Part shown: piece after piece, positions 1-9,185 of the stretch
How positions within the stretch are numbered: the first letter of the stretch is position 1
Layout: each line of letters begins with the position of its first letter
From: Labilibacter marinus
GTDB lineage: Bacteria > Bacteroidota > Bacteroidia > Bacteroidales > Marinilabiliaceae
DNA length: 64,000 nt
Direction of reading: 5' to 3'
Assembly (NCBI RefSeq): GCF_001659685.2
Contig: NZ_LXYE02000055.1
Location: forward strand, 1 to 64,000
The notes under the pieces: model-generated
Seen by the model: only the letters and a program-made list of their open reading frames with translations
The model's database searches: none
Told to the model about the DNA's origin: nothing
Program-made: the position numbers and the translations under genes

Positions 1-93
1 AATAAAACAATTATTAATTCACCAACTTACTTAAAACAAAAGTGTCAATAAGCCATAATTATGGCATCTACCAATAGTTAAATTAGTAGAAAT

Positions 94-124
94 AAAAACG
101 GCCACTTTGCTAACAAAGTGGCCG
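94..124 (-). terminator. Terminator of the sdhCAB operon
   Basis: A perfect 11-bp stem (99-109 with 114-124, arm CGGCCACTTTG) closes a 4-nt loop. On the minus strand it is followed by a T run (94-98). It lies just after the sdhB stop and has the form of an intrinsic terminator. Confidence 0.9.
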
Positions 125-147
125 TAGAATATATTAAGCTTTAAAAC

Positions 148-903
148 TTAGTCTTGTAATTTTGCCGCTAAAAATTCGCGGTTTAAACGAGCGATATTTG
201 AAATAGAAACACCTTTAGGGCATTCTACTTCACAAGCTCCAGTGTTCGTACAAGCACCAAAACCTAAATCATCCATTTTACCTACCATAGCTTTAGCTCT
301 ACGAGCTGCTTCAACTTTACCTTGCGGTAACAATGCTAAGTGACTTACTTTTGCAGAAACGAATAACATAGCCGATCCGTTTTTACAAGTAGCAACACAA
401 GCACCACAACCAATACAAGAAGCAGCATCCATTGCTTCATCAGCATCTGGCTTTGGAATAGGTAATGCGTTAGCATCAGGTACACCTCCAGTACTCACTG
501 AAGTATAACCTCCAGCAGCAATAATTTGATCAAATGCAGTACGGTCTACAATTAAATCTTTGATTACAGGAAATCCTGCAGAACGCCAAGGCTCAATTGT
601 GATAGTCTCTCCATTTTTGAACTTACGCATGTGCAACTGACAAGTAGTTACATCATCATCTGGTCCGTGCGGACGACCATTGATATATAAAGAACACATA
701 CCGCAAATACCCTCACGACAATCGTGATCAAATGCAACAGGCTCTTTACCTTCACCTACTAATTGCTCATTTAAAATATCCATCATCTCAAGGAATGAGC
801 TATCGATAGACACTGTCTCTAATTTATATGTTTCAAAACGACCCTTATCTTTAGCATCGTTCTGACGCCATACTTTTAGAGTCAAACTTATATTATTATC
901 CAT
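148..903 (-). CDS. sdhB: Succinate dehydrogenase/fumarate reductase iron-sulfur subunit
   Basis: Electron-transfer subunit of complex II, on the cytoplasmic face of the membrane between flavoprotein SdhA and cytochrome b subunit SdhC. The 251-residue protein has an N-terminal ferredoxin fold with Cys62, Cys67, Cys70 and Cys88 for a [2Fe-2S] cluster. Its C-terminal part has [11 protein letters not shown] (Cys163, 166, 169, 173) and Cys218, 224 and 228. By family rules Cys163/166/169/228 hold [4Fe-4S] and Cys173/218/224 hold [3Fe-4S]. It is the last gene of sdhC-sdhA-sdhB, 41 bp after sdhA, and is followed by a strong terminator. Whether the complex works mainly as succinate dehydrogenase or fumarate reductase cannot be told from this subunit. 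Confidence 0.97.
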   Translation of the reverse strand: MDNNISLTLKVWRQNDAKDKGRFETYKLETVSIDSSFLEMMDILNEQLVGEGKEPVAFDHDCREGICGMCSLYINGRPHGPDDDVTTCQLHMRKFKNGETITIEPWRSAGFPVIKDLIVDRTAFDQIIAAGGYTSVSTGGVPDANALPIPKPDADEAMDAASCIGCGACVATCKNGSAMLFVSAKVSHLALLPQGKVEAARRAKAMVGKMDDLGFGACTNTGACEVECPKGVSISNIARLNREFLAAKLQD

Positions 904-944
904 TTTTCTCTGTTTTACTATTGAACATTAATAGACTTACAAGA

Positions 945-2882
945 TTATTTGTAGTTACGTTGAGCAACTTTAACAACATCAAATGTAAGTTCTTCTTTAT
1001 GCATCTCAGGTGCTTTATCTTCACCTTTATACTCCCAACAAGCAGCGTAAGCAAATTTGTCATCCTGACGTAATGCTTCACCTTCTTCTGTTTGATACTC
1101 TTCACGGAAATGACCTCCACATGATTCTTCACGATTCAGTGCATCACGCGCCATTAAGTCTCCAGTAGTAATAAAGTCAGCTAAACGAGATGCTTTTTCA
1201 AGTTCAACATTCATACCTTTATCAGATCCAGGAATTTTAACGTTTGACCAAAATTCCTTCTTGATTGCAGCAATTTTTTCGATAGCTTCTTCAAGACCCT
1301 TTTTGTTACGAGCCATACCAACGAAATCCCACATTACCAATCCAAGTTCTTTATGTAAGCTATCCACAGAACGCTCACCTTTAATTGACATTAACTTGTC
1401 GAATTTAGCTTTAGCTTCTTTTTCAGCTTCAACAAATTCTTTTTCGTCACCTGTCATACGTGGTGTACGAATATCATCAGCCAAGTAATTTTGAATAGTA
1501 TAAGGAAGTACAAAATACCCATCCGCAAGACCTTGCATCAAAGCAGAAGCTCCAAGACGGTTAGCACCGTGATCAGAGAAGTTAGCCTCACCAGCTGCAA
1601 ATAAACCAGGAACAGTAGTTTGTAATTCGTAATCTACCCAGATACCACCCATTGTGTAGTGAATAGCAGGATAAATCATCATTGGTTCTGCATAAGGATT
1701 GTCATCAACAATTTTCTCATACATTTGGAAAAGGTTTCCGTAACGAGAACGGATGGTATCTTCACCTAAACGCTCAATAGACGTTTTAAAATCAAGATAA
1801 ACCGCTAAACCTGTATTTCCAACACCAAAACCTGCATCACATCTTTCTTTAGCAGCACGAGATGCAACATCACGAGGTACTAAGTTACCGAATGCAGGAT
1901 ATCTTCTTTCTAAGTAATAATCTCTTTCGTCTTCCGAAAGGTCAGCACCTTTTTTCTTACCAGCTCTAATCGCTTCAGCATCTTCCTTCTTTTTAGGAAC
2001 CCAAATACGACCATCATTACGTAATGACTCTGACATTAACGTTAACTTAGACTGGAACTCACCGTGAACAGGAATACATGTTGGGTGAATCTGAGCATAA
2101 CAAGGGTTAGCAAAAGCAGCTCCTTTTTCGTATGCTTTAATAGCAGCAGAACCATTAGATCCCATTGCATTTGTAGATAGGAAGAATGTGTTTCCATATC
2201 CTCCAGTTGCCATTACTACAGCATGACCAAAATGACGAGAAAACTCTCCTGTTACTAAGTCACGAGCAATAACACCACGAGCTTTACCATCCACCATTAC
2301 ATAGTCAACAATCTCAGTACGCGTATACATATCAACAGTACCTGCATTTACCTGACGCATTAACGACTGGTAAGCACCAATTAATAACTGCTGACCTGTT
2401 TGTCCTTTAGCATAGAAAGTACGACTTACCTGCGCACCACCAAAAGAACGGTTATCTAATAAACCACCATACTCACGTGCAAAAGGTACACCTTGAGCAA
2501 CACACTGGTCGATGATATCATTACTTACAGAAGCCAAACGGTAAACGTTAGCCTCACGAGCACGATAGTCACCTCCTTTTACTGTATCATAAAACAAACG
2601 GTGCACAGAATCACCATCATTAGGATAGTTTTTTGCAGCATTGATACCTCCCTGCGCAGCAATAGAGTGAGCACGACGAGGAGAATCTTGAATAGTAAAG
2701 TTTTTTACTTTGAAACCCATCTCACCGAAAGAAGCAGCAGCAGAAGCTCCAGCCAATCCAGTTCCGATTACAATAATATCAAGGTTTCTTTTATTTGCAG
2801 GGTTAACCAACTTTTGGTTAGCCTTATAATTGTTCCACTTTTCGGACAGTTGCCCTTCAGGAATCTTTGAATCTAATTTCAT
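945..2882 (-). CDS. sdhA: Succinate dehydrogenase/fumarate reductase flavoprotein subunit
   Basis: Catalytic subunit of complex II, interconverting succinate and fumarate on a covalently bound FAD. The 645-residue chain shows the dinucleotide-binding motif [10 protein letters not shown] (residues 38-47) and [11 protein letters not shown], whose His72 is the expected FAD-linkage residue. It also has the substrate-site segments [11 protein letters not shown] and [10 protein letters not shown], and the C-terminal FAD motif [18 protein letters not shown]. The length suits the Bacteroidota/Wolinella-like branch, which is longer than the roughly 590 residues of E. coli SdhA. It starts 18 bp after sdhC and ends 41 bp before sdhB, so the three are almost certainly co-transcribed. 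Confidence 0.98.
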   Translation of the reverse strand: MKLDSKIPEGQLSEKWNNYKANQKLVNPANKRNLDIIVIGTGLAGASAAASFGEMGFKVKNFTIQDSPRRAHSIAAQGGINAAKNYPNDGDSVHRLFYDTVKGGDYRAREANVYRLASVSNDIIDQCVAQGVPFAREYGGLLDNRSFGGAQVSRTFYAKGQTGQQLLIGAYQSLMRQVNAGTVDMYTRTEIVDYVMVDGKARGVIARDLVTGEFSRHFGHAVVMATGGYGNTFFLSTNAMGSNGSAAIKAYEKGAAFANPCYAQIHPTCIPVHGEFQSKLTLMSESLRNDGRIWVPKKKEDAEAIRAGKKKGADLSEDERDYYLERRYPAFGNLVPRDVASRAAKERCDAGFGVGNTGLAVYLDFKTSIERLGEDTIRSRYGNLFQMYEKIVDDNPYAEPMMIYPAIHYTMGGIWVDYELQTTVPGLFAAGEANFSDHGANRLGASALMQGLADGYFVLPYTIQNYLADDIRTPRMTGDEKEFVEAEKEAKAKFDKLMSIKGERSVDSLHKELGLVMWDFVGMARNKKGLEEAIEKIAAIKKEFWSNVKIPGSDKGMNVELEKASRLADFITTGDLMARDALNREESCGGHFREEYQTEEGEALRQDDKFAYAACWEYKGEDKAPEMHKEELTFDVVKVAQRNYK

Positions 2883-2900
2883 TTCTTAAGAATTAAATGA

Positions 2901-3578
2901 TTAAGAAAATAACATAAAATAAGCAGCGATTACGATAAAACCAAGGTTAATTACCCAAGCGAATACCGTTCCAATAACTGTCCATCGCTTACGCCAGATG
3001 TTGTTACTAGCACCTAAAGTTTGGAAAGCCGACCAAAAACCGTGTGTTAAGTGAAGAGCTAATCCTAATGAACCAATAATGTAAAGAATTGCCTTTACAG
3101 GATTTTGTAAATTAGCTTTTACCAATGCATATGTATCATGCATAGTAACACCATCAATAGTTACCTCAGCAGCTCCGTGAGTAATTTGAAGAGGCACCCA
3201 ATAATCAGCAATGTGTACGCCTAAAAACGCTAAAATAGTAAGACCTAAAATAAACATGTTTTTAGATGCCCACATCACTTCTTTGGTACCATTACCAGAA
3301 GCGTATTTGTTATTTCCGCGCGCTTTGTTGTTTTGCGCTGTTAACAAACCACCATAAATGATGTGTACTAAAAAACCTAGGCCTAAAACTGGTTGCAAAC
3401 CAAATTTAATAAGCGGTAATGCCATAAAGTTTGCCGCAATATTAAATGTCTCACCAGTTTTATCCACCAATAACGTCAAGTTAATGGCAAGATGGACTAT
3501 CAAAAAGATAATCAAGAAAAGCCCTGACAAACTCATCAAAAGCTTTTTTCCAATCGAGGAACAAAATAAATTACTCAT
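2901..3578 (-). CDS. sdhC: Succinate dehydrogenase cytochrome b subunit
   Basis: Membrane anchor of complex II that binds heme b and exchanges electrons with quinone. The 225-residue protein has five hydrophobic segments (about 12-35, 60-80, 105-125, 160-180 and 200-224). His29, His72, His122 and His176 or His179 lie in or near these helices and are candidate heme ligands, as expected for the single-subunit di-heme cytochrome b of Wolinella-type complexes. No separate sdhD is present. First gene of the operon, with a matching promoter upstream. Confidence 0.95.
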   Translation of the reverse strand: MSNLFCSSIGKKLLMSLSGLFLIIFLIVHLAINLTLLVDKTGETFNIAANFMALPLIKFGLQPVLGLGFLVHIIYGGLLTAQNNKARGNNKYASGNGTKEVMWASKNMFILGLTILAFLGVHIADYWVPLQITHGAAEVTIDGVTMHDTYALVKANLQNPVKAILYIIGSLGLALHLTHGFWSAFQTLGASNNIWRKRWTVIGTVFAWVINLGFIVIAAYFMLFS

Positions 3579-4092
3579 AAATTTAAAATATTAAAATCTC
3601 TAAAATTATATTCGATTTTTGTATTTGAGAGCACAAAGGTAGTTTGTTAACCGTTTTTTACAATGGGAATAAAGAAATAAATCTTTATTTAAAATCTGTC
3701 TAAGGATTTACCGTAAAATAACTATTAATTAATGAATTAACATATGCTTTTTAGTTTTAAAAATCATATTTTTTTAATCGGAAACAAATTTTAACATTTA
3801 AAAACACTAGGCATACAGACGGTTTAAAGCGTCATACAAGACTCGTTTCTCTGACAAAAAATCGCATTACAAGACGAATACAAAAATCAATTTCTAGCCT
3901 ATTTTAATCAATAACTAATAGTTGTACTTGGTACGCTTTATATTTAAAACAAAAATATAGGATAACCATCACTATTTATATTGCTCTTTTAAATTAAGGT
4001 AAAGTTTTATATTTTTGCGCTTATATCCCCAAAGGCAGCTTTGCGTTGGGCAACTATACTTAGAAAAATTCACAAGTTTAATAAGCTAGGTT
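3579..4092. other. Divergent intergenic region sdhC/frr
   Basis: An AT-rich gap of 514 bp between two divergent genes. Apart from the sdhC promoter it holds TATTTTTG at 4010-4017, a -7 element for frr without a clear -33 partner. I see no ORF or RNA gene in the rest. Confidence 0.5.
3634..3663 (-). promoter_or_regulatory. Bacteroidota-type promoter of sdhCAB
   Basis: Read on the minus strand this is TTG (3661-3663), 19 bp, then TACCTTTG (3634-3641). It matches the Bacteroidota consensus of a TTG-type -33 element and a TAnnTTTG -7 element, about 55 bp before the sdhC start. Confidence 0.75.
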
Positions 4093-4656
4093 ATGAACGA
4101 AGAAATTGAAATATTGCTGGATATGGCCAAGGAGAAGATGGACAGCTCCATCACACACCTTGAGCACGAATTAGTAAAAATTAGAGCTGGAAAAGCAAGC
4201 CCAGGCATGCTTGAAGGTGTTATGGTTGACTATTATGGCTCAATGACTGCATTGCAACAGGTTGCCAATGTAAACACTCCAGATCCACGTACTATTGCTA
4301 TCCAACCATGGGAAAAAGCCATGATTGAGCCTATTGAAAAAGCAATTATGTTGGCTAATTTAGGATTGAATCCTGAAAACAACGGTGATTTGATTCGAAT
4401 CAGTGTTCCTGCTTTAACAGAAGAGCGTCGTAAGGACCTAGTTAAGCAAGTGAAAAAAGAAGCGGAAGATGCTAAAATTAGTATTAGAAACGTAAGAAGA
4501 GATTGTAACGAAGAACTTAAGAAAATGCTTAAAGACGGTCTTGCTGAAGACTTGGAAAAAGATGCAGAAGCTTCAGTTCAGAAATTAACAGACCAATATT
4601 CTAAGAGTATTGATGAGCTTGTTACTAAGAAAGAAAAAGACATCTTAACTATCTAA
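4093..4656 (+). CDS. frr: Ribosome recycling factor
   Basis: Releases mRNA and tRNA from the post-termination ribosome together with EF-G. The 187-residue length is typical (185 in E. coli). The sequence shows the helical hallmarks of the family: LEHELVKIRAGKASPGML near the N-terminus, NLGLNPENNGDLIRISVPAL in the middle and TEERRKDLVKQVKKEAEDAK leading into the C-terminal coiled coil. It is an isolated plus-strand gene here; pyrH, its usual upstream partner, is not adjacent. A strong hairpin terminator follows. Confidence 0.97.
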   Translation: MNEEIEILLDMAKEKMDSSITHLEHELVKIRAGKASPGMLEGVMVDYYGSMTALQQVANVNTPDPRTIAIQPWEKAMIEPIEKAIMLANLGLNPENNGDLIRISVPALTEERRKDLVKQVKKEAEDAKISIRNVRRDCNEELKKMLKDGLAEDLEKDAEASVQKLTDQYSKSIDELVTKKEKDILTI

Positions 4657-4685
4657 TCAGCTAGATAGATTATTGATAAAATACG

Positions 4686-4714
4686 AAGGGCTAACTAGAT
4701 TCTAGTTAGCCCTT
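4686..4714. terminator. Bidirectional terminator frr / hybrid kinase
   Basis: A 12-14-bp perfect inverted repeat (arm AAGGGCTAACTAGA, 4686-4699, and its complement at 4701-4714). It serves convergent genes, and the TAA stop of the minus-strand kinase (4706-4708) lies inside the right arm. A T-rich stretch follows on the plus side. Confidence 0.8.
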
Positions 4715-6544
4715 ATTTATTACTTCAACTGGTGTACCAGGAACAAACTTATTAATGGTACACAATAAATCTTCATATCCAATTGGCTTGGCGATATAAT
4801 CATCGCATCCTGCCACTATTGATTTCTCTCTTTCTTCAGACATGGCATAGGCTGTTTGCGCAATAACAGGCACACTACTATTTATCTTTTTAATTTCTTT
4901 GGTAGCAGCATAACCATCCATTTCAGGCATCTTAATATCCATTAACACCAAGTCAATATTATTAATCCTATTAAAAATATCTACTGCCTCAGCTCCTGTT
5001 CGTGCCCAAATTAAGCTTGCATTAGATATAGACAAGGCTACTTCTAAATACCTGAAGTTATCCTCTTCGTCTTCGGCAATTAAAAAGGTTTTACCTTCCC
5101 AGTTATATATATTACTTTCTTGCCTCTTTTTATTCGGATTATCTACATTATTTACTTTATGGTATGGCACAGTAAAAAAGAAAGTAGTACCTACACTAGG
5201 CTCTGATTCAATCCAGATTTTACCACCCATCAAATCCAATAAATCTTTCACCAAGGAAAGTCCAATTCCTGTACCTCCGTATAAAGTTTGTCTACCTTCC
5301 GAGAATTTATAAAATCGTTCAAAAATACGATCTTCCTTTCCCACTGGTAATCCAATACCTGTATCTTTTACATAAAACTGTAACACATCCTCATCCGTCA
5401 ACTCATATCCAAATTCAACAAAACCTCTATCTGTGAATTTTATTCCGTTACCAACCAAATTAGCCAACACTTGCTTTAAACGATCTCCATCGGATAATAT
5501 CATCGTATTAGCATCTGCTACCCCTTCCTTTAGATATAACTTGATATTTAGTTGCCCGCGTCGTTTAATATCATTTGAAAAATTATCATAAACATCTTGC
5601 AAAATATCGTGTAAGCAAACTGGCGAATTTCTAATTTGCAGCTGCCCTGTATCAATTTTTGAAATGTCAATTAAATCCTCAACAATAGTCAATAGGTTTT
5701 TTACATTTAGATTAATCAGGGTAACAAACTCATCTTTTTCTGGCCCACTAATTTCTTTGTGCGAAAGCAGATTACTGAACCCCAATATTGCATTCATTGG
5801 AGTTCTGATTTCATGCGACATGTTAGATAAAAACGAATTCTTGAGCACATCCGCTTCTTCAGCCTTAACAATGGCACGCATTAACTTTTCTCTTTCCTGA
5901 CCTAAGATGTTTTGATACCTCAACTCTTTCTCAAAACTAAAGCTCATTCCATTAATAAAAGATACTAATGGAAAAAGGGTAACCACATTTACAAAAATAA
6001 ATAAAACACAAAGGTTGATAAAAACAGATAAACTAAATGCCGATAGGAAATCAACGGTGTAAACTTGCGCATAATGTAATAAGCCAACGATAACAAACAT
6101 GACTGCATTAAGTACTACCGAATACACGCCCGCCTTTTTCCCCAACAACATTCCTGCTAAAATAGAATAGGATATTAATATTACTAAGCCCAGCGCAGCT
6201 GGCGCATCCTTTATAAATAAGAAACCTCCAAGCACATAAACGGACATCAATATCCAAACAACCCGAAGTTTAAAAGGTAATGATTTAACTATTCCAGCAA
6301 ACAGAACACTAAAAAAAACTACAGTACTAAACATGGCTGAACCATAATTCTCATCCTGAAGGAATGAAACAGCATAATAAACATATGCTACAAGGCCCAT
6401 GACCAATAAGGCAAGTGTAAAATAATGGAAAACTCTTTCGCGCCAATAATAAAAGCCACCACCAGATGGAACCGTAGTTGGTCCCAGCTTCCTCTTCACC
6501 CAAACATTAAGCTTTCTTGCGGCTTTACTTTTTTCCTTTGTCAT
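4706..6544 (-). CDS. Membrane-bound hybrid sensor histidine kinase/response regulator
   Basis: A 612-residue two-component sensor with its own receiver. An N-terminal membrane region of about six helices (roughly 41-60, 70-87, 95-110, 117-135, 140-158 and 166-197) has little periplasmic loop, so the signal may be sensed within the membrane. The HisKA motif SHEIRTPMNAILGF carries phospho-acceptor His244. The ATPase domain shows NLVGNGIKF (362-370), DTGIGLP (394-400) and GGTGIGLS (423-430). The C-terminal receiver has acidic residues EDEED near 491, phospho-acceptor Asp536 and Lys586. No partner regulator is adjacent, and the ligand is unknown. Confidence 0.9.
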   Translation of the reverse strand: MTKEKSKAARKLNVWVKRKLGPTTVPSGGGFYYWRERVFHYFTLALLVMGLVAYVYYAVSFLQDENYGSAMFSTVVFFSVLFAGIVKSLPFKLRVVWILMSVYVLGGFLFIKDAPAALGLVILISYSILAGMLLGKKAGVYSVVLNAVMFVIVGLLHYAQVYTVDFLSAFSLSVFINLCVLFIFVNVVTLFPLVSFINGMSFSFEKELRYQNILGQEREKLMRAIVKAEEADVLKNSFLSNMSHEIRTPMNAILGFSNLLSHKEISGPEKDEFVTLINLNVKNLLTIVEDLIDISKIDTGQLQIRNSPVCLHDILQDVYDNFSNDIKRRGQLNIKLYLKEGVADANTMILSDGDRLKQVLANLVGNGIKFTDRGFVEFGYELTDEDVLQFYVKDTGIGLPVGKEDRIFERFYKFSEGRQTLYGGTGIGLSLVKDLLDLMGGKIWIESEPSVGTTFFFTVPYHKVNNVDNPNKKRQESNIYNWEGKTFLIAEDEEDNFRYLEVALSISNASLIWARTGAEAVDIFNRINNIDLVLMDIKMPEMDGYAATKEIKKINSSVPVIAQTAYAMSEEREKSIVAGCDDYIAKPIGYEDLLCTINKFVPGTPVEVINKG

Positions 6545-6692
6545 ACATTAGAGAAACAGGAGGTTTACTATTTCATTTAACAATAGTCAAAACTCCCCTA
6601 AATAGGGCTATAAAGATAAAAATTTCAATTTTATATCAAATCTTATTCCGTAAAATTATTGAGGTGCATTTGAATAAAAAAGAGTCCTTATT

Positions 6693-7724
6693 TTATCCTC
6701 TTCTACTCAACGGACAATTAGAACAAATATCAATACCTTCCTGCACGGTCAATACCCTCTTTCTAAAACTATTATACTGCAAAGAATTCCATATGCTAGA
6801 AAATGACTTTTTATGCAGATTACCCATATTATATTGAGCGTTTTTATCAAAACAACAGGGAACCAAGTCTCCTTTCCATGTAATTACAGCGGAATCCCAA
6901 TGTTTTTTACACTTATTTTTCACTTGCCCCTGCAAACTAACCGCTCCATCCTTTTGTAACCTATAACGTGATAAAGCTTCTTTTTGGGGTAATAAATCCT
7001 TCTTCTTCTCCACATCATACACCTGCGCCATTTTCACCTCTACCATATCCGCACCTAGCTCAATAGCCTTTTCTTTAAAACGGAGTATTTGATGCTCATT
7101 AAATGAAAATGCAAGAAACTGCGCTCTGATAATGGGCGTTCTGGATTTAGCCTTTTTCTTGGCCTCTGATAAATTACGAATGCCCTCTAGCACCAGCTGC
7201 ACTTGTCCACCAACTCTATATTTTTGATATATGTCTTGTGTTATTCCATCCAAGGAAACGACCAATACATCCAAACCACTCGTCACCGTCTTTTCTGCTT
7301 GTTGAGGATTAAGAAACTGTGCATTGGTAGAAGTTTCAACAACTAAACCTTGTTGCTTAGCAGATTTTACCAAGTTGAAAAATTGCGGATGCATATATGG
7401 CTCTCCCTGAAAGTAGAGGTTTATATGCCATAACGATTTGTGTGTTTTTGCCAACAATTCGCCAAAAGCTTCTTCGTTAATCATTCCTTTGGGGCGAGTT
7501 AAAATACCCATACCAGTGGGGCATTCGGGGCATTTCAAATTACAAACATTAATCGGCTCTATACTTAAAGCCAATGGATACCCCATCACCCTCGGAGTTC
7601 TAGTCATGACACTAACCCAAAAGGAAATGCCCAGCTTAATTACATTAACCAGTTTTGCCCAAGTTGCTGTACGAACATAAGTCCATGCAATAAGCAAATT
7701 TGCCCGATAGTCTCTAATTCGCAT
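6693..7724 (-). CDS. Radical SAM/SPASM domain protein
   Basis: A 343-residue radical-SAM enzyme. Cys61, Cys65 and Cys68 (CNLKCPEC) form the CxxxCxxC motif for the SAM-binding [4Fe-4S] cluster. A C-terminal SPASM-like region has Cys272, Cys290, Cys291, Cys334 and Cys337 (VPCCFD and CSNC) for an auxiliary cluster. Members of this family modify peptides or small molecules, and the substrate here is unknown. Its start lies 11 bp inside the end of the upstream OmpA-like lipoprotein gene, so translation is probably coupled. A basic, hydrophobic N-terminus (1-40) may bind the membrane. No short precursor-peptide gene was seen beside it. Confidence 0.85.
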   Translation of the reverse strand: MRIRDYRANLLIAWTYVRTATWAKLVNVIKLGISFWVSVMTRTPRVMGYPLALSIEPINVCNLKCPECPTGMGILTRPKGMINEEAFGELLAKTHKSLWHINLYFQGEPYMHPQFFNLVKSAKQQGLVVETSTNAQFLNPQQAEKTVTSGLDVLVVSLDGITQDIYQKYRVGGQVQLVLEGIRNLSEAKKKAKSRTPIIRAQFLAFSFNEHQILRFKEKAIELGADMVEVKMAQVYDVEKKKDLLPQKEALSRYRLQKDGAVSLQGQVKNKCKKHWDSAVITWKGDLVPCCFDKNAQYNMGNLHKKSFSSIWNSLQYNSFRKRVLTVQEGIDICSNCPLSRRG

Positions 7725-8727
7725 CTAACAAATCGAACACTTGATTTAAATTTGGAGATAGAATAATCTCCGTCCTTCTGTTTTTCTTTCTGGCCTCACT
7801 CGTCTTAGTCGAATCAACAGGCACAAACTCCCCTCTTCCTGCTGCTGTAATTCTCGATGCGCTTATATTGCCATTCTTTAATAAAATACGCGTAACAGAC
7901 GTGGCACGTTTCACACTCAAATCCCAATTATCCAGCAAAACTGCACTTTTATAAGGAACATCATCGGTATGCCCTTCCACAAGTACATTAATATCTTTTT
8001 TTTGCTCTAGTACGCCAGCGATTTTTGCTAATGCACCAACACCAATGGCACTCACCTCGTAACTACCTGATTTAAACAAAAGCTTTTCCTCCATGGAAAC
8101 ATATACTTTCCCATTTTTTATGTGCACCTCAAGCTCATCGCTACCAAAATCAGTTAATGCATTAGCTACCGTATTCTTTAAAGCATTCATTAACGAATCT
8201 TTTTCCGATAAGGCTCTCTCTAATTCGTATAATCGTTTATTACGATTTTCTAATTCTCCTTCCATGGAGGCTAAATTCGCGGATGCCGAAGCCAACTTCT
8301 CTCTTTTTACCGCTAACTCTCTTTCTGATCTAAACAACGCGTCCTCACGTTTTTGCAGTTGCTCGTGTAAAGATTGTAAATGCTCCAATAGTTCTTTTGA
8401 TTCACCTGAAATGTTACCCGAAGAATTTTTAACGAACTCTCCATACTGAGCAGCCAATTCCTTATTTCTGTTTTTCAAAGCCCAATTCTGCTTTGCCAAA
8501 CGTAAGGTATCTTGCTCCAACCCTATCACAAGCTCCTTCAATCGCTCCAACTCACCCTTTAATTCCTTATTATCTACCTCCATCGAGCGATAATCCGATT
8601 GTAAGCGATTCAGTTCTTCCTTATTATCTATCTCTCGTTGTTGCACATCTTGAAACTGCTTTAAAGGCACACAAGAAAAAATTCCTAATACAACTAATGC
8701 TACAACTATAATATTCGACTTCTTCAT
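7714..8727 (-). CDS. OmpA-family lipoprotein with coiled-coil stalk
   Basis: A 337-residue envelope protein. The N-terminus is a lipoprotein signal peptide ending in the lipobox IFSC, with Cys19 as the predicted lipidated residue. Residues from about 25 to 200 are rich in E, K, L and R with heptad-like spacing, indicating a long coiled coil. The C-terminal 120 residues form an OmpA/MotB peptidoglycan-binding domain (VEGHTDDVPY, NWDLSVKRATSV, AAGRGEFVPV, KNRRTEIIL). It probably links the outer membrane to peptidoglycan. The gene overlaps the downstream radical-SAM gene by 11 bp. Confidence 0.88.
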   Translation of the reverse strand: MKKSNIIVVALVVLGIFSCVPLKQFQDVQQREIDNKEELNRLQSDYRSMEVDNKELKGELERLKELVIGLEQDTLRLAKQNWALKNRNKELAAQYGEFVKNSSGNISGESKELLEHLQSLHEQLQKREDALFRSERELAVKREKLASASANLASMEGELENRNKRLYELERALSEKDSLMNALKNTVANALTDFGSDELEVHIKNGKVYVSMEEKLLFKSGSYEVSAIGVGALAKIAGVLEQKKDINVLVEGHTDDVPYKSAVLLDNWDLSVKRATSVTRILLKNGNISASRITAAGRGEFVPVDSTKTSEARKKNRRTEIILSPNLNQVFDLLDAN

Positions 8728-9185
8728 TTCACTCTATTTTTATCCATCTCAAATATGCTGAATATTTTATTACTTCAAAACAATCTTGCACTAAAGGTTT
8801 AATAAAAATTGGCGATTCGCTTAAAGAAAATCAAAGCACCATCCGTTTCACTCAAATAGCTACAATCATTTGACTGAACTGTATTGAATTCACCTTTATT
8901 CATTCCTCGCAAAGGCTCCATAAGAAATCAATTTTAAGCGTTAAAACAAACATGATTTTTTTGATTCATCGACTGAGACCAACCTCATACAAACCTAGTA
9001 AAGCATCTAAGCAAAATGTTCTAATCGCTATTTTCATCAAAACTACAATTCAAGTTTTTTTACTCACATTCAACCCTGCATTATTATTTAAACTGAATTC
9101 GTTTTAAATTAAAGAGGGCAGGTTATTTAATTGCATGTAATATATTATATTTGTGCCCAACAAATTTTCACCCCAATAACAGAGA
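8728..9185. other. Divergent intergenic region before dxs
   Basis: A 458-bp AT-rich gap. It contains TATATTTG at 9146-9153, a full match to the Bacteroidota -7 element, 32 bp before the dxs start. No convincing -33 element, ORF or structured RNA was seen. Confidence 0.5.

Noticed and set aside
2493-2870. 125-codon open frame on the plus strand
   Set aside because: It is antisense to sdhA, of low-complexity Ser/Arg composition, and a shadow of the real gene.
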